DNA of 9,315 nt. Origin: Candidatus Sulfopaludibacter sp. SbA3. Lineage in GTDB: Bacteria > Acidobacteriota > Terriglobia > Bryobacterales > Bryobacteraceae. The notes below the pieces were generated by a model. That model ran no database searches. It was not told the origin of the DNA and was given only the letters and a program-made list of their open reading frames with translations. The position numbers and the translations under genes are program-made. The first letter of the stretch is position 1. Every line of letters begins with the position of its first letter. The stretch is taken from positions 1-9,315 of the forward strand of contig OKRF01000347.1 in NCBI GenBank assembly GCA_900290315.1, written 5' to 3'. Shown one piece after another: positions 1-5,913 of this stretch.

Positions 1-1821
1 TCCGGTCCACGATTGGCGGGCGGAAATCGCTTGCCAGCTTCCCGCCAGCAACAGGCGGTCGTGCCACACCGGCGTTGCCAGCCGCGCCTTGGCAACCTGG
101 CGCGGCGAGTTGGCCAGGGGCGTTGCAGGCGAGCCTCCCACGGCCTGCTGCAGGGCAACGCTGCCCGAGGCTTCCACGCGCTGCCACAGCTTGCCGGAGA
201 GTTCCAACTCCCCGCCCGCACTCCGGTACCCGCCGGTATTGCGATACTGCTCCACGTCGTCTGCCAGGGTCACCGCTTCGATTCCATTGCGGATCTGATA
301 GCGGAAGGCGTCCACAATCAGGGTCCAATTGGAAGTCACCTTGCGCTCCATGGAGCCCTGGAGGGTTTCCGCGACCTCCTGGTGAAGGGGCGGCGCGGCC
401 GCATAGCTGAGCCCGCCATCGTTGTAAAACTGCTCGAACGAGCTGGGATTGCGAAACGGGCGGCCATAAACCAACTTGTAGACCGTGCGCGGCGAGGATT
501 GCCAGACCGCCGCCAGGCGCGGCGAAACGAAGCGTCCGTAATTGCGCGAATCGTCCAGGCGCACCCCACCGTACAGTTTCCAATGCGCCGATACCGCCCA
601 TTCCTGCTGGGCGAACACCGCGGCACTACTATCGGGGTGGTTGGTGTAGTCCTGGCGCAGGCCATCCACCAGGTTGTACTGTTCGGCGCGCAGCTCCCAG
701 GAGCCGGAGACACCGGCAGTGAGAGTGCCTACATGCGCCACCGGCAGCGCGTAAGTAAGTTGCGAATCCACCCAATCTCCGCGGTTGAAATCGCGGACGT
801 CCGCAACTTCGCCGACTATGGGATAGTCGTAGCGGTCGCGGTACCGGTAGCGATCGTAGTAGATCTGCCACTCGAATTCACCGGGGCCGATCTCGCGCTT
901 GTAAGTGGCGCCCACCAGGTCGCGGCTGTCGATCACATGCTGCGAGGGATCTCCCGAAAGACTGGTGCCCAGTCCCACCGGCGGCTGCTTGTCGCGGGAA
1001 TTCAGATACGCCGTGAAACTCCAGTTGCGCCAGATCAGGTTGGCGAAGGTGTGATAGCCGCGCTCACCATCGGCATTGCCAATGGGTGGCACAGCGCCCT
1101 GGGGAAGCGAAAGGCCCTCCAGCGGAAACGAGAGGCCCGCATTGTGGAACGCCGAAGCGGACACCAGCAGATTCGCTCCGTGGCCCAGATACACCGCCGA
1201 GGATGTGGTGACTTTGGCCTCGCCGAAGGTATCCGTCTCCGCGGAGACTCGCGCGCGGGGGCCATCCACGGGTGAGTGCGTCACCACGTTGATATTGGCC
1301 AGCATCCCGTTAGACCCATAGAGCGCCGCAGTAGGCCCACGGATGATTTCGATGCGGTCCACCAGGTCCATATCCAGGCCGAAATCCTCGCCGAAGAAGT
1401 TATTGGAGTTATAAATGTTATCGGTGAGCGGGTGGCCGTTGAGCATCACTAGAAACCGGGTATTATAGTCACCCGGCAGAGAGATTCCACTTACTCCTAC
1501 ATAGTGGTAAGTATGGTCATAAGTTACGTAGAACCCTCGTACTGAGGCGAGAGCTTCGGCCAGAGTCCGATAGCCGTAGCGGCGGATCTGCTCGGCGGTG
1601 ATTACCGTGACGGCGGCCGGCGCTTCGGCCAGCGTCTGGGAATGCAGCGCGGCGGCCTCAATGCTGGGCAAATCGCCGAATAGGACCTGATCCTCCACCG
1701 GCTTAACAGGCGTTTGCGCCGCGGCGGCGCAGGCCAGCGCCAGCAGGATGAGGACATTCGCCACAGGAGTCTTATCGACAAGGATCGTGAGAAGATGAAT
1801 GCAATTCCCGGTTGGCGCCAT
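1..1821 (-). CDS. TonB-dependent outer-membrane receptor (C-terminus cut by window edge)
   Basis: Probable outer-membrane, TonB-energised uptake channel; the substrate (siderophore, cobalamin, sugar) cannot be told. I translated the minus strand from 1821 to 1 without a stop (607 codons). A hydrophobic export segment (VLILLALACAAAAQ, residues ~23-36) is followed by a plug domain at ~65-182 with EAPAAVTVITAEQIRRYGY, then LVMLNGHPLTDNIY and the hallmark DRIEIIRGPTAALYGSNGML near residues 155-174. This order is typical of BtuB/FhuE-like iron-complex receptors. After that come alternating aromatic/polar beta-strand segments of the barrel. Relatives are usually about 650-700 residues, so the last strands are probably missing. 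The start is uncertain: ATG at 1821 gives a long, weakly charged leader, and GTG at 1764 (VANVLILLALACA) gives a more compact one; neither has a clear Shine-Dalgarno site. Transcribed divergently from the HEAT-repeat gene. The family call is strong, the specificity unknown. Confidence 0.92.
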   Translation of the reverse strand, partial: MAPTGNCIHLLTILVDKTPVANVLILLALACAAAAQTPVKPVEDQVLFGDLPSIEAAALHSQTLAEAPAAVTVITAEQIRRYGYRTLAEALASVRGFYVTYDHTYHYVGVSGISLPGDYNTRFLVMLNGHPLTDNIYNSNNFFGEDFGLDMDLVDRIEIIRGPTAALYGSNGMLANINVVTHSPVDGPRARVSAETDTFGEAKVTTSSAVYLGHGANLLVSASAFHNAGLSFPLEGLSLPQGAVPPIGNADGERGYHTFANLIWRNWSFTAYLNSRDKQPPVGLGTSLSGDPSQHVIDSRDLVGATYKREIGPGEFEWQIYYDRYRYRDRYDYPIVGEVADVRDFNRGDWVDSQLTYALPVAHVGTLTAGVSGSWELRAEQYNLVDGLRQDYTNHPDSSAAVFAQQEWAVSAHWKLYGGVRLDDSRNYGRFVSPRLAAVWQSSPRTVYKLVYGRPFRNPSSFEQFYNDGGLSYAAAPPLHQEVAETLQGSMERKVTSNWTLIVDAFRYQIRNGIEAVTLADDVEQYRNTGGYRSAGGELELSGKLWQRVEASGSVALQQAVGGSPATPLANSPRQVAKARLATPVWHDRLLLAGSWQAISARQSWTG

Positions 1822-2027
1822 GACTGCGGAGTGGAGGCAAGTTCTTCGCCCAAATCGGCGAGCCAAGCATCGTACGGATCAGCGGCAACCGGGTGGTCCC
1901 GAGTGGACCGATCGGGAGGGAATCCGTTGGTCTGCGATATCGAAGCTAAGGTGTCGATTTCGGAAATACGCTAACGTTTCCACGTCCCGGCCGGACTCCT
2001 TGACGGTGCGGGAAGCATGCGGGTTTG

Positions 2028-2090
2028 GGGTCAGACCGCTCTGTCCACGACGGCGCAAAAGCGGCGCCGCGGGACAGAGAAGTCTGACCC
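2028..2090. repeat. REP-like imperfect inverted repeat, nested hairpins
   Basis: Outer arms of 19 nt: GGGTCAGAC-CG-CTCTGTCC at 2028-2046, and its reverse complement at 2072-2090 with only the two central bases unpaired. Inside lies a second stem, CGGCGC (2051-2056) with GCGCCG (2064-2069), loop AAAAGCG. The GGGGTCAGAC end resembles the palindromic intergenic repeats often found near REP-associated tyrosine (Y1/IS200-like) transposases. That link is from memory of such elements, and no transposase is in this window. It may be a non-autonomous dispersed element and may affect transcription from the divergent region. Confidence 0.7.
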
Positions 2091-2091
2091 G

Positions 2092-2122
2092 CGGCGTACG
2101 GGGAGTATCCACGTGTACGCCG
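2092..2122. repeat. 8-bp perfect inverted repeat upstream of HEAT-repeat gene
   Basis: CGGCGTAC (2092-2099) and GTACGCCG (2115-2122) are perfect reverse complements around a 15-nt centre. The element starts directly after the REP-like repeat and ends 26 nt before the ATG at 2149, where a -35 region or operator would lie. It could be an operator, a part of the neighbouring repeat element, or a hairpin without function. Confidence 0.5.
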
Positions 2123-2136
2123 TTCGCCGCTCTTGT

Positions 2137-2142
2137 TAGAGT
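2137..2142 (+). promoter_or_regulatory. Candidate -10 box (TAGAGT) of HEAT-repeat gene
   Basis: TAGAGT fits the TAnnnT pattern and ends 6 nt before the ATG at 2149. Transcription would then begin at or next to the start codon, giving a leaderless mRNA. This agrees with the absence of a Shine-Dalgarno sequence in front of this ATG. No good -35 hexamer is visible; the expected place overlaps the hairpin at 2092-2122. Tentative. Confidence 0.35.
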
Positions 2143-2148
2143 AGTACT

Positions 2149-3420
2149 ATGAGCGTCTGTGGAGCTTCTCTACTCGCGATTGTGACTGTGGCGCTTCTGG
2201 CTGGACAGCAGACGACGCGTCCCAAAGATGTGCGTGAGATCGCCAAGGCAGGATCGAGCGCGCTGCCGCGGTTGCAGGAACTGCTGAAGTATCCCGACCG
2301 CGACGTGCGGCTCGAAGTGGTGAAGCAGATCACGGAAATCGGTCCGCCGCGCAGTCTCGATCCACTGATTGCGGCGACGCAGGACAACGACCCCGAGGTG
2401 CAGATGCTGGCCACCGACGGCATGGTGAATTTCTATCTGCCCGGGTACGTGAAGACGGGCCTCACCGCGCCTCTCCGCAAGGTGGGAACCAGCATCAAAG
2501 GAAGATTCACCGACACCAATGACCAGGTGATCGAGCCCTACATCACACCGCGCGCCGATGCCATCCTGGCGATCGGCAAGCTGGTACGTTCCGCTGCCAG
2601 CATCGATGCGCGGGCGAACGCGGCGCGTGCGGCGGGCATTCTACGCGGCAAAGCGGCGGTTGCGGATCTGGAAGATGCCACTCACTCCAAGAACTCCGAG
2701 CTGATCTACGAGGCGCTGATTGCGCTGCAGAAGATCCGCGACGAATCGGCCGGTCCGTCTGTCAGTTTCCTGTTGCACGATCTGGACCCCAAGGTGCAGA
2801 TTGCGGCAATCGAGACAATGGGACTGCTGCGCAATAAAGAGGCGGTGCCGGCTCTGACGGATGTTCTCACGCGCGCCAAGGATGCCAAGGTGAAGCGCGC
2901 CGCACTGACCTCGATGGCGATGCTGCCCACGGAAAAGAGCCGCACCACTTACACGCAGTACCTCAACGATAAGGACGACCGCCTGCGCGCCGCCGCGGCC
3001 GAGGGTTTTGGCCGCCTCAAAAATCCCAGCGACCTTGCCGCATTGGAAAAAGCCTGGCAGGACGAAGGTAAACCGCAGCCGCGCCTTTCCCTGGCGTTCG
3101 CCCTGGTGTTGTTGGGCAAGACGGAACTGAGCGAGTTCAGCCCGCTGCAGTTCCTGATCAACAATCTGAATTCCTCGGCCTACAACGGCGAAGCGTTTCC
3201 GTTCCTGGTGGAACTGGCGCGCGAGGCCAAGGTGCGGAGTTCGCTTTACGCGCCGCTGGAGAGCGGCACCAAAGCGGAGAAAATCGGACTGCTTGGGGTG
3301 CTGGCGCGCAGCGGAGACGCCACCAGTGTGGCGCCTCTGCAGAAGTTAACCAACGATCCGGACCCGGCGGTCGCACAGGCAGCTCTTACGGCTGTGCGGA
3401 ATCTGCAGGCACGGATCTGA
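2149..3420 (+). CDS. Exported HEAT-repeat protein
   Basis: 423-residue protein of unknown specific role. Residues 1-18 form a hydrophobic export signal (SLLAIVTVALLA followed by GQQ), so it likely acts in the periplasm or at an envelope surface. The rest is an alpha-helical solenoid of HEAT/PBS-lyase-like repeats with the usual pattern of a D-P-x-V or D-x-x-V/L turn followed by an Ala-rich helix: YPDRDVRLEVVKQITEIG (~48-65), DNDPEVQMLATDGM (~79-92), DLDPKVQIAAIETMGLL (~211-227), KDAKVKRAALTSMAML (~244-259), KDDRLRAAAAEGFGRL (~275-290) and DPDPAVAQAALTAVRNL (~403-419). Such solenoids are protein-binding scaffolds; I see no catalytic motif. There is no Shine-Dalgarno site at the ATG, which follows a possible -10 box closely. 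It is convergent with the CxxC gene and divergent from the TonB receptor, so it is probably monocistronic. The repeat fold is clear and the function unknown. Confidence 0.9.
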   Translation: MSVCGASLLAIVTVALLAGQQTTRPKDVREIAKAGSSALPRLQELLKYPDRDVRLEVVKQITEIGPPRSLDPLIAATQDNDPEVQMLATDGMVNFYLPGYVKTGLTAPLRKVGTSIKGRFTDTNDQVIEPYITPRADAILAIGKLVRSAASIDARANAARAAGILRGKAAVADLEDATHSKNSELIYEALIALQKIRDESAGPSVSFLLHDLDPKVQIAAIETMGLLRNKEAVPALTDVLTRAKDAKVKRAALTSMAMLPTEKSRTTYTQYLNDKDDRLRAAAAEGFGRLKNPSDLAALEKAWQDEGKPQPRLSLAFALVLLGKTELSEFSPLQFLINNLNSSAYNGEAFPFLVELAREAKVRSSLYAPLESGTKAEKIGLLGVLARSGDATSVAPLQKLTNDPDPAVAQAALTAVRNLQARI

Positions 3421-3429
3421 TTTGGAGTC

Positions 3430-3503
3430 GTAACGCCGGCGATCTTGTCGCCGGTCAGCACTCGGCAGGAGAAAGACACCGGCGGCAAGACCGCCGGCGC
3501 TAC
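3430..3503. repeat. Two facing copies of a 27-nt palindromic repeat (possible bidirectional terminator)
   Basis: The copy at 3430-3456 and the reverse complement of 3477-3503 agree at all but about four positions (consensus begins GTAnCGCCGGCG and ends CGCCGGT). Each copy is itself a hairpin: CCGGCGA/TCGCCGG at 3436-3442 and 3448-3454 (loop TCTTG), and CCGGCGG/CCGCCGG at 3479-3485 and 3491-3497 (loop CAAGA). Because the copies face each other, the whole 74 nt could also fold into one long hairpin. It lies between the convergent stops at 3420 and 3506 and may end transcription from both sides. No U-run follows the stems, so a classical intrinsic terminator is not shown. Confidence 0.7.
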
Positions 3504-3505
3504 CA

Positions 3506-3715
3506 CTACTTCGCCTTCTTCTGTTTCTGTTGGCCGACGCGGACCTTGAAGTGCAGAACCTTGGCATCCTGGAACGCTTTGTGATCGTGGCGTGCCACCG
3601 CGTCCGTCAGATACTGATCCACATTGGCGCCCTGAGGCAGGACGGCCATTATCGTAAAATTATCGTTGCAGGTCGGGCAGAAAGGCCGGAACCGCTTTAC
3701 ATTCGGAATTGCCAT
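3506..3715 (-). CDS. Small CxxC protein of unknown function
   Basis: 69 residues, beginning MAIPNVKRFRPFCPTC. One CPTC pair (Cys13, Cys16) looks like half of a zinc ribbon; one site could be completed by dimerisation or by the two histidines later in the chain (AVARHDHKAF, ~41-50). The C-terminus is very basic (VGQQKQKKAK), suggesting nucleic-acid or membrane-surface contact. There is no signal peptide, so it is probably cytoplasmic. It begins 23 nt after the GH57 stop on the same strand and is likely the last gene of that transcription unit, although the gap also contains TAAACT, a possible -10 box of its own. The Shine-Dalgarno is weak (GAAAAG, close to the ATG). The balanced composition, the Cys pair and the fit between neighbours argue for a real gene. 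I do not recognise the family. Confidence 0.7.
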   Translation of the reverse strand: MAIPNVKRFRPFCPTCNDNFTIMAVLPQGANVDQYLTDAVARHDHKAFQDAKVLHFKVRVGQQKQKKAK

Positions 3716-3738
3716 AACTTTTCATAGTTTACCATGAC

Positions 3739-5877
3739 TTATGCGGCCAGTTCGGCGGGATCGGTGGTGCGCATTTCGAGCCAACCCTGCTGCGGGATGG
3801 CGTCCATGGGGAGGCCGCTCTGCCAGAGGGAAAACTGGAACCGCAGCCCGTGGCCCGGCTTCACTCCGAGGGCTGCCAGGGAAAGTTTCACCTCCAGGAT
3901 GCGGGCAAAGGCGCACTCCACCCCGATACCCGAAGCAGGGGCGGGCGGGACCACCAGACGGGCTTCCACTACGTGGGCCGATCCGGGCGAAAAGCCCAGC
4001 ACCACGTGGCTGCTTTGCCATTCGTCGAAGGGCTGCGCGGTGAGGCGCGCCTCCGTACCGGGCAGTTCCCCTTCGCAGCCGGGGTGGAAATCCACCCGCA
4101 GGTATAAGTTCACGCCATCGCTTCCGAAATGCACTTCCCGCACCAGGAACTTCTTTCCGTGCATGGACCCGCTGCGCTCATCCACACGATAGACGCCGGC
4201 GCCGATCCACTCGAAATAGGAGGTCACTTCGCCATCGATTACCGGTGAGATGGGGCCGGAAGGCTCGACGCGCACATCCGGCATCATCATGCGCAAAATG
4301 GGCCGCGACAGCTCTTCGGGGGGCATCAGGCCGAGGAATCGGTAGACATTGGCCAGATGGCTGCGATAGAGCTGGTCGAACTCTTCGCGGTTGACGGAAT
4401 CGTGCTCGGGACCGTACCACCAACACCAGTCGCTGCCCTCGGCGATGAGCAGTTCCTCGTACGCCATGCGGCGCTGCTCATCACTGACCCCGGCCGCGGC
4501 GTCGAAGGTCTGCCGCGCGCGCAGCAATTGGGTCCACGCCTGGTTGTCTTCCTCGGCGCCGATCCACACATCGAAATTGGCGTTGATCCAGGATCCGGGA
4601 AAGATGTGGTCGATGGGATCGGGCGCGGCAAGCTGCAGCCCTTCCTTCACGGTGACAGCTTGCATGCCGGGGTCGGCCGAGATGCGGCGATATAGCTCGC
4701 GGAGGAAAGGGCGCCCGTTGCGGTCGTAATACTCCCAGGCATTTTCGCCATCCAGAATGATGGGCACGGTGGCATCGCGGCCGGCATGCAGGATGCCGGC
4801 GCAGTTTTCGCGGATGCGCCGCAGAAAATCCTCGGCCGCCGCTTGCGCATCCATCTTGGAGTACACGAAGCCGATCAGGTCGCTGAGGAAATGATCGCGG
4901 AAAATCACGCCCAGCGTGCGGTCGTTCTGGCGCCACTGATAGGGACGATAGAGGCCATCCACGCCGACCGGCCGGGAGAGGGTGCGATTGAGCACGCCGC
5001 TATCGGTGGCAGCCCACTGGTAGCCCAATTCGGCGGCGAGGGCGAACACTTCGTCAGAGACCGAGCCCTCCGACGGCCAAAGTCCCACCGGCGCCACTCC
5101 GAAATGAGTGGTGCAGTATTCGCGCGACAGGGCCAGTTGACGGCGGGCATCCTGGGGATAGCGGAAGCGCGGCGGCAAGGGTACGCCGGGGTGCGCCACC
5201 GAAGCGATGTTGGAATCGCAAACCAGGGGCAGAATGGGATGGTAATACGGCGTGGTGGAGATTTCGATCTGGCCGGAGACCGCCATCTTGTGGTACTCGG
5301 GCAGAATCAGGTTCACAATTTCGCGCTGCTTGTCGCCCATGCGCCGCTGGTCCGCGATAGTGAAACCGCGCCCGCGCTGGACCCATTCGCGAATCTCCGG
5401 ATCCTGGACCTGCAAATCCTCATCGAACCAGGCCAACTGCGACCACATCTGGAGATCGCGAAATTCCTGGGCGCCGAACATGCTGCGCGAGCCCAGACTT
5501 TTCTGCGCCTGCCAGGCATCGTACAACTCGCCGTAGCGCGCATGGCGATAGATCATGCGCTGCGGATCGGAATAAAACGAGTGGCGCAGCAGAAAGGCCT
5601 TTTCGCCATCGTTGAGTCCTTCGGCCGGCTTGAGCGCCAGTTGCAGAAACGGATCGGCGGCCTGGCCCGCCGCATACTCCTCCACCTGGGCCATCATGGA
5701 AGGCACCAGGTTAAACGTCTGGTGGATCCGGGGGAACTCCTCCAGCATACGCACCATGCCGTAGTAATCCTTCAGCGCATGCATGCGCGTCCACGGCAGC
5801 TTGTATTCGCCGGAGACCAGATCTTTGTAAAAAGGCTGGTGCATGTGCCATAGAAAGCACAATCGAATTTGAGGCAT
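3739..5877 (-). CDS. Glycoside hydrolase family 57 (COG1449-type alpha-amylase/alpha-mannosidase)
   Basis: 712-residue retaining glycosidase or glucanotransferase of the GH57 class, probably cytoplasmic because no signal peptide is seen. All five GH57 regions appear in order (numbered from ATG at 5877): WHMHQPFY (HQP 13-15); GQIEISTTPYYHPILPL (~202-218); GLWPSEGSVSDE (~265-276), where Glu270 is the likely nucleophile; ILDGENAWEYY (~374-384), where Asp376 is the likely acid/base; and GSWINANFDVWIG (~428-440). Between regions 3 and 4 lies FRDHFLSDLIGFVY, typical of this subgroup. The last ~170 residues (from ~535) form a beta-rich, non-catalytic domain (SPVIDGEVTSYFEWIGAG, LYLRVDF, LRFQFSLWQSGLP), perhaps a carbohydrate-binding or sandwich module. 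A TTG directly precedes the ATG at 5877; I prefer the ATG. It follows the phosphoesterase gene by 36 nt. The family is sure; the substrate (alpha-glucan such as glycogen, or another alpha-glycan) is inferred. Confidence 0.93.
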   Translation of the reverse strand: MPQIRLCFLWHMHQPFYKDLVSGEYKLPWTRMHALKDYYGMVRMLEEFPRIHQTFNLVPSMMAQVEEYAAGQAADPFLQLALKPAEGLNDGEKAFLLRHSFYSDPQRMIYRHARYGELYDAWQAQKSLGSRSMFGAQEFRDLQMWSQLAWFDEDLQVQDPEIREWVQRGRGFTIADQRRMGDKQREIVNLILPEYHKMAVSGQIEISTTPYYHPILPLVCDSNIASVAHPGVPLPPRFRYPQDARRQLALSREYCTTHFGVAPVGLWPSEGSVSDEVFALAAELGYQWAATDSGVLNRTLSRPVGVDGLYRPYQWRQNDRTLGVIFRDHFLSDLIGFVYSKMDAQAAAEDFLRRIRENCAGILHAGRDATVPIILDGENAWEYYDRNGRPFLRELYRRISADPGMQAVTVKEGLQLAAPDPIDHIFPGSWINANFDVWIGAEEDNQAWTQLLRARQTFDAAAGVSDEQRRMAYEELLIAEGSDWCWWYGPEHDSVNREEFDQLYRSHLANVYRFLGLMPPEELSRPILRMMMPDVRVEPSGPISPVIDGEVTSYFEWIGAGVYRVDERSGSMHGKKFLVREVHFGSDGVNLYLRVDFHPGCEGELPGTEARLTAQPFDEWQSSHVVLGFSPGSAHVVEARLVVPPAPASGIGVECAFARILEVKLSLAALGVKPGHGLRFQFSLWQSGLPMDAIPQQGWLEMRTTDPAELAA

Positions 5878-5889
5878 CAAGTTTTGGGC

Positions 5890-5907
5890 GCAGACGGCGT
5901 GGTCTGC
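5890..5907. repeat. Small hairpin between phosphoesterase and GH57 genes
   Basis: GCAGAC (5890-5895) and GTCTGC (5902-5907) form a 6-bp perfect stem with a 6-nt loop inside the 36-nt gap. No U-run follows it, so it is unlikely to be a strong terminator. It may be a processing site or mere chance. No Shine-Dalgarno site is visible between it and the GH57 start. Confidence 0.35.
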
Positions 5908-5913
5908 CTTTCG

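Larger units (their letters stand above)
1822..2148. other. Divergent intergenic region with palindromes, no gene
   Basis: About 330 bp between the divergent TonB receptor and HEAT-repeat genes. Several open frames cross it, but none has a recognisable protein, a ribosome-binding site or a typical composition, so I call no gene. It should hold the promoters of both flanking genes. The right half contains a REP-like inverted repeat (2028-2090) and a second hairpin (2092-2122), listed separately. In 1822-2020 I see nothing I can support. Confidence 0.6.

Noticed and set aside
13..1275. 420-codon open frame on the plus strand
   Set aside because: Exactly antisense to the TonB receptor, with Arg/Ala/Gly-rich, low-complexity translation and no domain; a by-product of GC-rich codon use on the other strand.
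1381..1560. Lower-GC stretch inside the TonB receptor suggesting recombination
   Set aside because: It coincides with the Tyr/Asn-rich plug segment, whose amino-acid content accounts for the AT-richer codons; the frame is continuous.
4786..5853. 355-codon open frame on the plus strand
   Set aside because: Antisense to the GH57 gene, which has all its family motifs; the plus-strand product is unrecognisable.
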